Shown piece by piece: positions 34,155 through 43,126 of a stretch of 64,000 nucleotides of DNA (positions are counted from its first letter, which is position 1; the number at the start of each line of letters is the position of its first letter). The stretch spans positions 310,001 through 374,000 of the forward strand of contig CAVYQL010000004.1 of assembly GCA_963770645.1 (NCBI GenBank), given 5' to 3'. The notes under the pieces were generated by a model. That model was not told where the DNA came from and did no database searches. It was given only the letters and a program-made list of their open reading frames with translations. Origin of the DNA: Bog-473 sp963770645. GTDB taxonomy: Bacteria; Actinomycetota; Acidimicrobiia; Acidimicrobiales; RAAP-2. The translations under genes were made by a program, and so were the position numbers.

Positions 34155-34420
34155 CCATCCCTTCCTTTCCTTAAGTCGGTTGAGGGGTGGCGCGGCCGTC
34201 CCGAGAAGGAGTGACGGTGCGGGTCGATCTGCTCTAACAGAGCGGCCCATCACCCCTCTGGAACGGGGCACGCCGCGCCTCGTCTGAGTTTGCCCGGAGC
34301 TCCGGTCGACGGTGTGCGAACACCAAGGGGTGTCCGTCGTGATCTCAAGTCAGACCAGCGGCTCCGGTGCTCCCGAAACTACTGACGACCAACCTTGTAG
34401 CGGTGGACCCTCACGGGAGC
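34155..34420 (-). ncRNA. Possible bridge RNA of ISB copy 2
   Basis: Minus-strand leader with a perfect seven-base stem (34294-34300 with 34361-34367). It encloses an inner stem (34308-34312 with 34334-34338), and GGTCTGACTTG precedes the left guide position, as in ISA and ISB copy 1. The architecture agrees with a target loop. Guide-target complementarity is not clear by eye. Confidence 0.45.
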
Positions 34421-34452
34421 TTCACAACATCATTGATGATAGGGGATGCTTG

Positions 34453-35188
34453 CTAAGCCCGGGGAACAGAGTCAGGCGGACCTCCGAGCGGTACTAGCTC
34501 GTGGTTGGTCATCTCCGCCCAGATGGCGACTCCGGCGTCTCTGGGCTTCACGGGTGTCTTCGAATAGAAGGAGGTCGAATAGAAACCGACCTGGATGTGC
34601 TCGCAGGGCTGGCGCACCGAGACAACACCGTTCGCCTGTGTGGTTCGGCTGGCCTTACCACACCGCCCGAGTAGGTCCGCGCCACCGTGGACATAAGCCC
34701 CGTGAACCGCGGGCGTGATGTCCGCAGAGAAGGTCGCACTCCACTCGGTGCCCTGGGCGTCCTTGACCCGCCCTTCCAGTTCAAAAGTGCCCATCTCAGT
34801 TGATGAGTAAGGATCGCCGAGCGATAGCAACTCGCTTCGCTTGCCATCACTCACCACCGACTCGAATACCTTGAGCGAATCCGAAATCAACGGCCACATC
34901 TTCGTATAACGTTTCGGCAGCGTTCTCGGCGTCAACGGTTCTTCTAGCCGCGCTGATACGAGAACTACCGGCTGATTAACTGGCTCATTCGAGGGCAATT
35001 GATCAAGGTGTCGAGGGGCAACGGTCGGTTCGGTTGCTGCACTCGAAGTCGCTGACCGGCAATAGCCCCAATGCCGCGACGATCACCGCACCGATCAGGT
35101 TCGCTCGGGCGACACTGAGGCGATCAAGCCGCCAACTGGCCGCACCGCCCGTCGCAGTCACGCATCGAAGGGTAGTCCGGCGTGTCAC
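34453..35188 (-). pseudogene. Membrane-anchored protein with probable frameshift
   Basis: The upstream frame (35188-35003) encodes an N-terminus with a membrane segment (ANLIGAVIVAALGLLPVSDF) and stops after CSNRTDRCPSTP. The downstream frame (to 34453) continues for 180 residues without a convincing start; its first possible codon is TTG 34998 (PSNEPVNQPVVLVSARLEEP). One indel near 35000 would join them into a 240-residue anchored protein with a beta-rich outer domain (GTFELEGRVKDAQGTEWSAT). Family unknown. Confidence 0.5.
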
Positions 35189-35212
35189 CCTCCCGGCGTA
35201 TTGGGACAGGGC
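35182..35212 (+). repeat. Dispersed repeat copy
   Basis: GTGTCACCCTCCCGGCGTAT then TGGGACAGGGC, in the gap upstream of a minus-strand gene. Confidence 0.75.
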
Positions 35213-35230
35213 AACAATCGAGCGCAGAAG

Positions 35231-35707
35231 CTACGTTGTCGCGGGATCGCCCGACCGAGCCGATCCCTCGCAATGACTCAGGATGTAGCCGATGAAGGAC
35301 CCCACATTTGCGAATGAGGCCAGGAGTTTCAGAGCCGCTGCGCGGATCTGGCCCTTCGTGGTTGCATTTCCCAAAGCCGTCTTGAATCTCGCCTCAGCGG
35401 AGGCATCCCGGTTGAAGGCGCTTCGCACATTGGCGGGAGAAGAGCGCAACTGAGCCCGCAGTGATTGGGCGGTGTTCAGGATTGCGTCGACCCCAGTCAA
35501 CAGTTGCCTCTTCGTCTCGGACATTGTGCGAGATCTCATGTCAGCCAGGATTGAGGGCAGACGTTGATCTGCCTGAATCTCTGGCTTCAAGGCATTGCAG
35601 AGCGCCGGCCTTTGTGCTGTTGTCGCGCCGGAAGGTGCGTCGCTGGCGCACAAGATTGAAACAGCAGCCACGATCGTAATGAGAAACACCCAAGTGGCTC
35701 TTTTCAT
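35231..35707 (-). CDS. Secreted helical protein of unknown function
   Basis: 158 aa from ATG 35707 (MKRATWVFLITIVAAVSILC), a signal peptide with possible cleavage near SGATTA. The mature part is alpha-helical (LPSILADMRSRTMSETKRQL, then VDAILNTAQSLRAQLRSSPA). One Cys lies near each end, possibly a disulfide. The frame is open upstream into ISA copy 3, but that part is IS leader. ISA copy 3 sits 59 bases upstream. Confidence 0.7.
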   Translation of the reverse strand: MKRATWVFLITIVAAVSILCASDAPSGATTAQRPALCNALKPEIQADQRLPSILADMRSRTMSETKRQLLTGVDAILNTAQSLRAQLRSSPANVRSAFNRDASAEARFKTALGNATTKGQIRAAALKLLASFANVGSFIGYILSHCEGSARSGDPATT

Positions 35708-35751
35708 CGGACCATCATGCCCCGAAGCCTGACACCGCAGTGTAAGAAAGC

Positions 35752-35766
35752 TGTCGCCGTCCCGGC
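35752..35766 (+). repeat. Left half of dispersed repeat, split by ISA copy 3
   Basis: TCGCCGTCCCGGC region. The right half GAACTGGGCCAGTC is at 37109. Confidence 0.82.
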
Positions 35767-35773
35767 AGCGAGG

Positions 35774-36009
35774 ATTGAAGTGGCCGCTGAGTGATCCACC
35801 ACTTCGGTGAGGGAGTTGGTCAGCGTGTGAGTGGGTGTCCAGGCCAGGTCTGACTCCAATAATCCGGCTGACGTCCGAAAGGACTGTCTTGAGTTCGATC
35901 CGTCGGCCTGGCCCGGTCACCCACTCGACACCCATCGGTTGGACGGAGTGACCTCATAGGAGCCTGCCTCATACAGGCCCGTCGCTGTCTTGTCCGTCGT
36001 CCCGCTCGG
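35774..36009 (+). ncRNA. Predicted bridge RNA of ISA copy 3
   Basis: As copy 1. Left target guide at 35862-35868, right target guide at 35893-35897, donor guides at 35955-35963 and 35982-35987. Its right guide AGTTCG pairs fully with the actual target CGAACT. Confidence 0.8.
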
Positions 36010-36042
36010 TGCGGTGTCACCCCAACCCAATCCAACGAAGGG

Positions 36043-37101
36043 ATGACAGTGACCACTGTGGCACGAAGCATCACCGGCGGGGTAGATACGCACCTCGACG
36101 TCCATGTAGCGGCGGCCTTGGACGAACGAGGTGCTCTCCTCGGCGTCGCGAGCTTCGCTACGACCGAGAGCGGCTACAAGAAGCTGCTGGGGTGGCTCGC
36201 CGACTTCGGTCCGGTCGAGCTCGTCGGCGTCGAAGGCACCGGGTCCTATGGAGCCGGGCTCACTCGCCATCTCCAAGCCGAGCGGATCCGCGTCGTCGAA
36301 GTCGACCGCCCCAACCGACAACGTCGTCGGCGCAAGGGAAAGTCCGATCCCGAAGATGCCATCTCGGCCGCCCGGGCCGCCCTCTCGGGTGACGCCGCTG
36401 GGGAGGCCAAGACAAGGGACGGAAACGTCGAGTCCATGCGGGTTTTACGAGTCGCGAGGTCCTCGGCTCGCAAGGGACGGACCCAGGCCCTCAACCAGAT
36501 GCGCAACCTCGTCTCGACCGCCCCCGAGTCCATCCGGGCCGAGCTCCGGGGCCTCAGCGTCTCCCATCTCCTCGAGCGCGCCTCGACCTATCGACCCGGC
36601 GCCAAGCGCGACATCGTCTCGCTGACCAAGTTCAGCCTCCGGATGTTGGCCCGACGGGCCCTCACCCTCGAAGAGGAGATCGTCGAGCTCGACGCCATCC
36701 TCAAACCCTTGGTCAAGGAGACCGCGCCCGAACTCGTCGCCACGCTCGGTATCGGGACCGATGCCGCCTCCGCGCTCCTCGTCGCGGCCGGCGACAACCC
36801 TGAACGGCTACGCAACGAGGCGGCCTTCGCCCACCTCTGCGGCGCCTCACCGCTCGATGCCAGCAGCGGCAAGAACCAACGACACCGACTCAACCGCAGT
36901 GGTGACCGTCAGGCCAACTCCGCCCTGTGGCACATCGTGCTCACCCGGATGGTCTACGACCCGCGCACCACCGAGTACATCGATCGACGGAAGACGGAAG
37001 GCTTGACCAAGAAGGAGGCCGTGCGATGTCTCAAGCGCTACGTCGCTCGCGAGGTTTACGGGCTCCTACCTCACGAGAAATTAGGGCTTGACAGCCCATA
37101 G
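36043..37101 (+). CDS. IS110-family transposase (ISA copy 3)
   Basis: 352 aa, same translation as the other ISA copies. Catalytic residues are intact. Confidence 0.95.
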   Translation: MTVTTVARSITGGVDTHLDVHVAAALDERGALLGVASFATTESGYKKLLGWLADFGPVELVGVEGTGSYGAGLTRHLQAERIRVVEVDRPNRQRRRRKGKSDPEDAISAARAALSGDAAGEAKTRDGNVESMRVLRVARSSARKGRTQALNQMRNLVSTAPESIRAELRGLSVSHLLERASTYRPGAKRDIVSLTKFSLRMLARRALTLEEEIVELDAILKPLVKETAPELVATLGIGTDAASALLVAAGDNPERLRNEAAFAHLCGASPLDASSGKNQRHRLNRSGDRQANSALWHIVLTRMVYDPRTTEYIDRRKTEGLTKKEAVRCLKRYVAREVYGLLPHEKLGLDSP

Positions 37102-37209
37102 GAGCATCGAACTGGGCCAGTCACCGCGGAGCCGTACTCGAACCTACGGAACTGCAACAATGCCGTCGATGGCATCCGACAATGACCCTGACCGTCGAGT
37201 CAGTAAACG

Positions 37210-37632
37210 ATGACGACAGAACGGTTGTGGGAAATCGTGGCCGGTGGACGCAACGGGATCCTGGCCACAGTTGACGAAGACGGCAGCCCACAGCTGTCGA
37301 ACATCTACTACCTATGTGACCCCTCGACCCAGCGCGTCAGGTTCTCTACCACGACCGTCCGGGCCAAAGGTCGCAACCTCCTGCGGGACCCTCGGGCGGT
37401 GCTCCATGTCCCCGGACCGGACTTCTTCAACTTCGCCGTCGTGGCAGGACCAGCCACCGTGTCCGTCGCCCGCGAACCCGATGACGCGGCCGTCGAGAAG
37501 CTGTTCGAGATCCATATCGAGTTGAAAGCTGCATCGGAACGAGACGGCTTCGGTGAGGAGATGCTGGCCGACCACCGAATGGCTGTTGAACTTCACGTCG
37601 AACGTATCTACGGGCAGATCCTCGACCGCTGA
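37210..37632 (+). CDS. PPOX-class (pyridoxamine-oxidase-like) flavin/F420 protein
   Basis: 140 aa. Split-barrel FMN-binding fold: GGRNGILATVDEDGSPQLSN then IYYLCDPSTQRVRFSTTTVR and AKGRNLLRDPRAVLHV. The phrases are those of the PPOX-class F420-dependent reductases of actinobacteria. It probably reduces a small substrate with F420 or FMN. No partner gene is adjacent. Confidence 0.85.
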   Translation: MTTERLWEIVAGGRNGILATVDEDGSPQLSNIYYLCDPSTQRVRFSTTTVRAKGRNLLRDPRAVLHVPGPDFFNFAVVAGPATVSVAREPDDAAVEKLFEIHIELKAASERDGFGEEMLADHRMAVELHVERIYGQILDR

Positions 37633-37673
37633 CAGGAGCGGGCGCGGAGGGAGATTCCCCGTCGTTCCGAAGT

Positions 37674-37708
37674 GAGTCCCACCTTCCCGGCGTGCTGGGA
37701 TATGCCAC
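37674..37708 (+). repeat. Dispersed repeat copy
   Basis: GAGTCCCACCTTCCCGGCGT then GCTGGGATATGCC. Confidence 0.75.
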
Positions 37709-37748
37709 GCCGAACCAATCAGGATCAATCTGAGTCATAATTTCCCCG

Positions 37749-38213
37749 GTGAGGCCGTTCAATCGATTGCTACTAGGTGTGGCAACATTCGCCGTTGCTT
37801 TTGCCGCACTGGCACCAATCGGAGCCGGTGGGATCTCCGTTCCCAAGATGGGAGTTGTCGAAGTAACCGGATTCAAGCAGCCCGGAATTAACGGGTCTGT
37901 GGGACCAGTGACAGTAGTAGTCAGCGGACGACGAGCGGCGATGTTTCGGACGGAATTCGAGGCTCTGCCGCCGGGGCCTGCGCCCATTTGCGTGGACGCC
38001 CTTGGTCCCTTCGACGTGAGCTTTCTTTCCCACAAGGGAGCGCGTCCGCTTTTGATCGCCTCGGCATACGACTGCGGTTCCCCTGGTGAATTGCTGATCC
38101 GAGGACTCGGGAACGCACCCGGGGCAGACCTCCGAAACGACTGCACTTTGCAGAAAATGGTTCTTGCAGTCCTCCCTCGAAGTCAAGCGAAGGGACACGA
38201 TCCGCCGTCTTAG
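37749..38213 (+). CDS. Secreted protein, paralogue of the one at 46516
   Basis: 154 aa, GTG start, Sec signal (MRPFNRLLLGVATFAVAFAA). The mature part aligns with the protein at 46516-47016: both read GVVEVTGF/Y-x-Q, GSVGPVTVVVSGRRAA / GSLGPVTVVVKGKRAA, a Cys-containing CVDALGPFDVSFLSHKGARP and a C-terminal DCTLQKMVLAVLP. Four Cys are conserved in place. Unknown family of small exported proteins. Confidence 0.72.
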   Translation: MRPFNRLLLGVATFAVAFAALAPIGAGGISVPKMGVVEVTGFKQPGINGSVGPVTVVVSGRRAAMFRTEFEALPPGPAPICVDALGPFDVSFLSHKGARPLLIASAYDCGSPGELLIRGLGNAPGADLRNDCTLQKMVLAVLPRSQAKGHDPPS

Positions 38214-38216
38214 CGG

Positions 38217-38249
38217 ACTGCCCCACCTCCAGAACCACCTCGGGGTAGA
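38217..38249 (+). repeat. Degenerate repeat copy
   Basis: ACTGCCCCACCTCCAGAACC then ACCTCGGGGTAG. The arms are preserved and the CCGGCG core is lost. It directly follows the preceding stop codon. Confidence 0.45.
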
Positions 38250-38280
38250 TCGCAGCGTGGCCTGTCGCGATTGTGCCCGT

Positions 38281-38315
38281 GGGTCGCACCCCGTCCCGGC
38301 GAAGTGGGGCAGGAC
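38281..38315 (+). repeat. Dispersed repeat copy
   Basis: GGGTCGCACCCCGTCCCGGC then GAAGTGGGGCAGG. Good core. Confidence 0.85.
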
Positions 38316-38354
38316 CAGTTCTCATGAGAGAACCCCACATGGCACACTCTTTGT

Positions 38355-38822
38355 GTGAAAAGGCGGATCGCTGGGGCATCGGTCAGTGGATCTATCCTGG
38401 TCGGGTGCTGTCTGATGACAGGGCCAGCGGTGTCTGTTGGGGCAAGCACTCCACTAGCTGCGCGAGTAGTTGCCATCTATCCCGGTCCCGTACAACCTGT
38501 CCCTGGATATCGACCGGTCATAAACCGAACTGACCAAGTCAAGGTTCATGTTGCCGTCCGTCCGAATGCATCTGTGGCTTGCACAGTCACACTCAAATAC
38601 CGCGGCAAGGTTTTCGGCGGCGGAACGTTTAACGGGCCTGTGTCGAATGGACAGGTGACGATTCCTGCCCCCGCCTACAGCCGCAGTCGAACCACGCGTG
38701 GGATTGAGGCCGCCTTGAGCTGTGCGCTTGCAAAGAAACAGTCCGCAGTGACGCTCAAAGAGGGACAGTCCGAACAACTCTTCAACGCCCCGCTCCAGTT
38801 GCGAACGACGGAGGGTCCGTGA
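38355..38822 (+). CDS. Secreted beta-sandwich protein of unknown function
   Basis: 155 aa, GTG start, signal peptide MKRRIAGASVSGSILVGCCL. The outer part has an Ig-like alternation (VKVHVAVRPNASVACTVTLK, YRGKVFGGGTFNGPVSNGQV) with two Cys likely bonded. No motif beyond that. Confidence 0.68.
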   Translation: MKRRIAGASVSGSILVGCCLMTGPAVSVGASTPLAARVVAIYPGPVQPVPGYRPVINRTDQVKVHVAVRPNASVACTVTLKYRGKVFGGGTFNGPVSNGQVTIPAPAYSRSRTTRGIEAALSCALAKKQSAVTLKEGQSEQLFNAPLQLRTTEGP

Positions 38823-38894
38823 CGGTATCAACCGGTTTGGCGGCCTGCGCGGTATCCCACTGATCCGGTGTACGGCGGCAGGGGTGCCGAGAAT

Positions 38895-39674
38895 CTACCG
38901 GTTCATTTGAGGATTGCTTCGCTTGGCATAAGACAGTGACCACCGGTGCCCAGTGGCCACGATCCAGAGGACTGTCGCCACCAATGAGCCAGCCAAAAGG
39001 AGAAGCCCGAGCCATGCCCCGATCGTCCAGACAGCGCCGGGGAGAGCCATCGCAAAAAAAAGTAGGAGCAGCAGACCCTGCCCACCTATGAAGATGGTCA
39101 GGAGTCTCGGACGGTCAAGTTCTGGCCTCGGTTCGCCTTGGCGCAGGTTGTGCTTTGTCGACCAAAGACAGCCGATGCTGAGCACGAACCAGAGAACGTT
39201 CATCGCAAACACGTAGCCGCCGGTGCTGGGACTGTTGGCATCTCGAAACACGAGGGATGCCGCAGCTCCACCGCCAGCGAGCACCAGTGCAATCAGGGCC
39301 AATGCGAATCGACGTCGATCGAATCGAGCCGCCTCGTCTTCTGGGGGTGGCTCTTTTCGCCGCACGGTGTCCGAGGAAATCAGCCATCCCTGCGGGGTAG
39401 ACGCCGTGGAGCGTCTTTGGGGTATGTCGGATGGGTGCTCCGATTCAGCCTGACTCGATGACCAGATCCCTACACCGATGAAGCTCATGGCAGTCCAAAC
39501 ACCGAACGCCGCAACTCCAAGGAGGACGCTGTTCGTCAACAAGCCGATGAAGAGCGGGACGATTATCGAGGCAACGGTGAGCGCGATGGCTACGTGGTGT
39601 ATCCGTTGACGCCTGCGAGTTAGCTGAGCATTAGCCTCAGTACTCGCTCCGGCGTCCACGGACCCATTTTGCAT
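38895..39674 (-). CDS. Polytopic membrane protein
   Basis: About 259 aa from ATG 39674 (MQNGSVDAGASTEANAQLTR). ATG 39692 is possible, but it lies inside the repeat. About six membrane segments, for example HHVAIALTVASIIVPLFIGL, LLGVAAFGVWTAMSFIGVGI, FALALIALVLAGGGAAASLV, VLWFVLSIGCLW, LLLLLFFAMALPGAVWTIGA and LLLLAGSLVATVLWIVATG. A hydrophilic loop lies after the second. Family unknown. Confidence 0.72.
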   Translation of the reverse strand: MQNGSVDAGASTEANAQLTRRRQRIHHVAIALTVASIIVPLFIGLLTNSVLLGVAAFGVWTAMSFIGVGIWSSSQAESEHPSDIPQRRSTASTPQGWLISSDTVRRKEPPPEDEAARFDRRRFALALIALVLAGGGAAASLVFRDANSPSTGGYVFAMNVLWFVLSIGCLWSTKHNLRQGEPRPELDRPRLLTIFIGGQGLLLLLFFAMALPGAVWTIGAWLGLLLLAGSLVATVLWIVATGHRWSLSYAKRSNPQMNR

Positions 39675-39684
39675 CGGATCCACC

Positions 39685-39737
39685 TGCCCCATATGAGCCG
39701 GAGGATGGCACCCCAGCCCGGCAAATGGGGGCACCCC
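39685..39737. repeat. Two dispersed repeat cores in inverted orientation
   Basis: TGCCCCATATGAGCCGG (39685-39701) is a reversed right arm plus core. It is followed by ATGGCACCCCAGCCCGGCAA then ATGGGGGCACCC in the usual orientation. Only reversed core found in the window. It lies between two minus-strand genes. Confidence 0.75.
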
Positions 39738-40049
39738 TCAGCCAGTGCCGGTGTCGATCTCCGCATCCACCATGGCCAACATTCTTTCCGCTGCATGGCG
39801 CAAGTCGGGCACCGAAGCGTCGGGCAGTTCTGGGTCTTCGGCTTCGAGGGCGAGCGCATAGAAGAGTTCGAGCGTCCCCCACTCTTCTTGGAAGGAACGG
39901 CGCCATTCCTCGGGCGTCTCTTCGAGGGCGTAAAGAAGGCCTTCCAAATCCGAGATGGCTTTGTCAATCCTTACGCTGCCATCAAGGAACCCCCGAAGCC
40001 GGTCCTCCATCAGGCGGTATTGGCGCAACTCACGATCTGATTTCGCCAT
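39738..40049 (-). CDS. Small acidic helical protein
   Basis: 103 aa from ATG 40049 (MAKSDRELRQYRLMEDRLRG). Helical, charged, with Trp-rich EETPEEWRRSFQEEWGTLEL. It resembles short immunity- or antitoxin-type hypothetical proteins in size and charge only; no toxin partner is seen beside it. The open frame upstream (to 40208) crosses a repeat and is not used. Confidence 0.6.
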   Translation of the reverse strand: MAKSDRELRQYRLMEDRLRGFLDGSVRIDKAISDLEGLLYALEETPEEWRRSFQEEWGTLELFYALALEAEDPELPDASVPDLRHAAERMLAMVDAEIDTGTG

Positions 40050-40328
40050 CCACCACAGTTCATCAGACTGGAGCGCCTGGCAGCCGCCGAACCGGCGAAC
40101 GGGGCTACCCGCGAAATGCAGCCCGGAATCGCAAGTAGAAGGCGATGGCCAAGTGTCTTCCCACGCTCCGAGCCTATTGCCGTGAGCGAGGTAGCCCTGG
40201 CTGGGCATTGCCCGCCAACCCGGCGGTCGGGCCCGCGAAGCCCGCCTGGCCGAGGGTCGGCACGCCTAATGTGCGACAGCTCCAACCGACTGGAGCACAG
40301 AGGCTCCCATGCACTGCTGCGCAAGGTA
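40050..40328. other. Intergenic stretch with one repeat
   Basis: About 280 bases with a repeat at 40084-40110 and a GC-rich stem-forming region (CGGTCGGGCCCGCGAAGCCC). No gene is supported. Confidence 0.4.
40084..40110 (+). repeat. Dispersed repeat copy
   Basis: CCGCCGAACCGGCGAACGGG then GCTACCC. The core is identical to the copy at 20451. Confidence 0.8.
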
Positions 40329-41716
40329 CTAGCCCATCAAATCGAAGGCACTCACGATAGCCGCCAAGACAGCGAAGCTTGTCGAAGGAGCCAGCGCAGC
40401 CGTGGCATTCGACAGCATGGCCGACACCACGAACGTCTGACCCTTGCTATCCGTTGCCATGTAGCCGAGGGTCAGCACGCCTGGTTCGGAGCCACCTTTG
40501 AACCACACCGTGGGCCACGCCGAGGGGAGGAGCCCGAGGCCTCCGTTGTTCACCGAGAAGATTGACGCGATCGGCGACAACTTGGGCTTATGGGACAGCT
40601 GTTGCAATCCGACAAAAGCGCGGCAGATGTCATCGGGAGATCCGAACCATTCGATCCTGTCGATGTCGCGGGCGCAGGTGAATTTTGGATCTCGCTGAGT
40701 GGATGTGGATCCACAGACGACTCAAGAAACGCCTCACGTTCGTCTGGTGGGCGCGCCAGGTATGCATTCGCCAACATCGGGTAGTCGACGTAGTGCAACA
40801 GCAACACTTGGCGTGTGGTCAAGAAGGGTGAGTCAAGCAGGGGGTCGTTCGACCATTGTCGGACCTGGGATTCCAGGGCGGGCTGGCCGACCAAGTTGAT
40901 CAGCATGTCAGCGGCGGTGTTATCGCTGATCGAGATCATCTTGGTCGCGGTCTCTTGCACGGAAACCTTGGTGCCTGCTGGGCTGAACTGAAGGGACCCT
41001 TTTCCTGCGGCATTTCCGGCGCTCCTGAGCTGGTTCTCGACCGTGAGTTCTTGTCTCCACCCAACTCGCCCGGTGGCGATCTCATTGGCCAACGCCCCCA
41101 GGACAAAGAGCTTGAACTCGGATGCCAAGGGGCGTGGCGTCGACGAGGCCAGCTGGTGGATCGGCTGACACGACCCGTTCTCGACCTGTGCGGCAAGAAA
41201 GCCGACGTTCGGAGCAAGAGCAGCCAGGCTGTGGTCGATCTCAGACCAGCTCGTTGCAGCGGGCGTGATCTTTAACTCATCGATAAGACCTGATTCGTCG
41301 ACCGAGAGTGTGACCTTGAACCTCGCGACGCCGAACTCAGCAAGCGCCACGACGCTGGTCGGATCCGACGACAGGACCTCGGCCAGCGTTCCGGGTGCAG
41401 GGAGTTCGGCAAGCGCCTTACTGAACTCGGCCTCACTCAGCTTGGCGGCAGTCATCTTGTCCCGAAACGAGGCATCGAAGTGGGTATCAATCTGCTCTTG
41501 TGACAAGTGCGAGCCAAGGACTGAGCCTAAAAACCATTTGAGCTGCGATCCCGCTGGACTCTGTGGCACGGTCTCGGATGTGACGTCAGTGGTATTTGCG
41601 GGCGTCTTTCTCGCGGCGGGGGTTGAACCGGAACTGGACCCACTAGGAGACAGCATGAGAGCGGCCGTAATCGCCCCGCATGCGGCGGCCCAATGCATCC
41701 ACCTACGCCGCACCAT
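40329..41716 (-). pseudogene. Class A beta-lactamase-like serine hydrolase, frameshifted
   Basis: From ATG 41716 (MVRRRWMHWAAACGAITAAL, signal). The main frame contains an N-terminal extra domain, then the penicillin-interacting fold: S-x-x-K in LASEFKLFVLGAL, SDN in MISISDNTAADMLINL, and a Glu-containing omega-like region. It runs out of homology after TSTGSNGSDLP. The C-terminal K-G-G (TVWFKGGSEPGVLTLGYMAT) and the final helix continue in another frame to 40329. One indel near 40640 separates them. Pseudogene or sequencing error. ISA copy 4 lies 75 bases upstream. Confidence 0.75.
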
Positions 41717-41777
41717 TTCGCTACTTTGCCCCAACAGGGTGCTCACTTGCCCGCGGGTGGCCAATCGAGCGCAGCTG

Positions 41778-41791
41778 CGCCCCTATCCGGC
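41778..41791 (+). repeat. Left half of dispersed repeat, split by ISA copy 4
   Basis: CGCCCCTATCCGGC. The right half GAACTGGGACACGC is at 43134. ATCCGGC here matches the ISA left guide over all seven bases. Confidence 0.85.
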
Positions 41792-41798
41792 AGCGAGG

Positions 41799-42034
41799 AT
41801 TGAAGTGGCCGCTGAGTGATCCACCACTTCGGTGAGGGAGTTGGTCAGCGTGTGAGTGGGTGTCCAGGCCAGGTCTGACTCCAATAATCCGGCTGACGTC
41901 CGAAAGGACTGTCTTGAGTTCGATCCGTCGGCCTGGCCCGGTCACCCACTCGACACCCATCGGTTGGACGGAGTGACCTCATAGGAGCCTGCCTCATACA
42001 GGCCCGTCGCTGTCTTGTCCGTCGTCCCGCTCGG
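41799..42034 (+). ncRNA. Predicted bridge RNA of ISA copy 4
   Basis: As copy 1. Left target guide at 41887-41893, right target guide at 41918-41922, donor guides at 41980-41988 and 42007-42012. This copy's target fits both guides best (ATCCGGC and CGAACT). Confidence 0.8.
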
Positions 42035-42067
42035 TGCGGTGTCACCCCAACCCAATCCAACGAAGGG

Positions 42068-43126
42068 ATGACAGTGACCACTGTGGCACGAAGCATCACC
42101 GGCGGGGTAGATACGCACCTCGACGTCCATGTAGCGGCGGCCTTGGACGAACGAGGTGCTCTCCTCGGCGTCGCGAGCTTCGCTACGACCGAGAGCGGCT
42201 ACAAGAAGCTGCTGGGGTGGCTCGCCGACTTCGGTCCGGTCGAGCTCGTCGGCGTCGAAGGCACCGGGTCCTATGGAGCCGGGCTCACTCGCCATCTCCA
42301 AGCCGAGCGGATCCGCGTCGTCGAAGTCGACCGCCCCAACCGACAACGTCGTCGGCGCAAGGGAAAGTCCGATCCCGAAGATGCCATCTCGGCCGCCCGG
42401 GCCGCCCTCTCGGGTGACGCCGCTGGGGAGGCCAAGACAAGGGACGGAAACGTCGAGTCCATGCGGGTTTTACGAGTCGCGAGGTCCTCGGCTCGCAAGG
42501 GACGGACCCAGGCCCTCAACCAGATGCGCAACCTCGTCTCGACCGCCCCCGAGTCCATCCGGGCCGAGCTCCGGGGCCTCAGCGTCTCCCATCTCCTCGA
42601 GCGCGCCTCGACCTATCGACCCGGCGCCAAGCGCGACATCGTCTCGCTGACCAAGTTCAGCCTCCGGATGTTGGCCCGACGGGCCCTCACCCTCGAAGAG
42701 GAGATCGTCGAGCTCGACGCCATCCTCAAACCCTTGGTCAAGGAGACCGCGCCCGAACTCGTCGCCACGCTCGGTATCGGGACCGATGCCGCCTCCGCGC
42801 TCCTCGTCGCGGCCGGCGACAACCCTGAACGGCTACGCAACGAGGCGGCCTTCGCCCACCTCTGCGGCGCCTCACCGCTCGATGCCAGCAGCGGCAAGAA
42901 CCAACGACACCGACTCAACCGCAGTGGTGACCGTCAGGCCAACTCCGCCCTGTGGCACATCGTGCTCACCCGGATGGTCTACGACCCGCGCACCACCGAG
43001 TACATCGATCGACGGAAGACGGAAGGCTTGACCAAGAAGGAGGCCGTGCGATGTCTCAAGCGCTACGTCGCTCGCGAGGTTTACGGGCTCCTACCTCACG
43101 AGAAATTAGGGCTTGACAGCCCATAG
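42068..43126 (+). CDS. IS110-family transposase (ISA copy 4)
   Basis: 352 aa, same translation as the other ISA copies, catalytic residues intact. Confidence 0.95.
   Translation: MTVTTVARSITGGVDTHLDVHVAAALDERGALLGVASFATTESGYKKLLGWLADFGPVELVGVEGTGSYGAGLTRHLQAERIRVVEVDRPNRQRRRRKGKSDPEDAISAARAALSGDAAGEAKTRDGNVESMRVLRVARSSARKGRTQALNQMRNLVSTAPESIRAELRGLSVSHLLERASTYRPGAKRDIVSLTKFSLRMLARRALTLEEEIVELDAILKPLVKETAPELVATLGIGTDAASALLVAAGDNPERLRNEAAFAHLCGASPLDASSGKNQRHRLNRSGDRQANSALWHIVLTRMVYDPRTTEYIDRRKTEGLTKKEAVRCLKRYVAREVYGLLPHEKLGLDSP

Larger units (their letters stand above)
32897..34437 (-). mobile_element. ISB copy 2, IS110-family element (about 1541 bp)
   Basis: Related to but clearly diverged from ISB copy 1, in both the gene and the 200-base 3' noncoding stretch (GTCAACCCC near the right end and TCAGGTCACGCGT are shared). 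Minus-strand right end is GGGGTTGACAACATCCATAG then GAGCATC, closer to ISA there than copy 1 is. It is inserted at the same repeat position and orientation as copy 1. Confidence 0.82.
35767..37108 (+). mobile_element. ISA copy 3, IS110-family element
   Basis: Same length and sequence as copy 1, offset by 30969. Same orientation and same repeat position. Confidence 0.93.

Noticed and set aside
35231..35935. Secreted-protein gene extended upstream to 35935
   Set aside because: The extra N-terminus is the ISA leader read in reverse and appears identically next to other ISA copies (4784-4966, 30450-30665). ATG 35707 gives a clean signal peptide.
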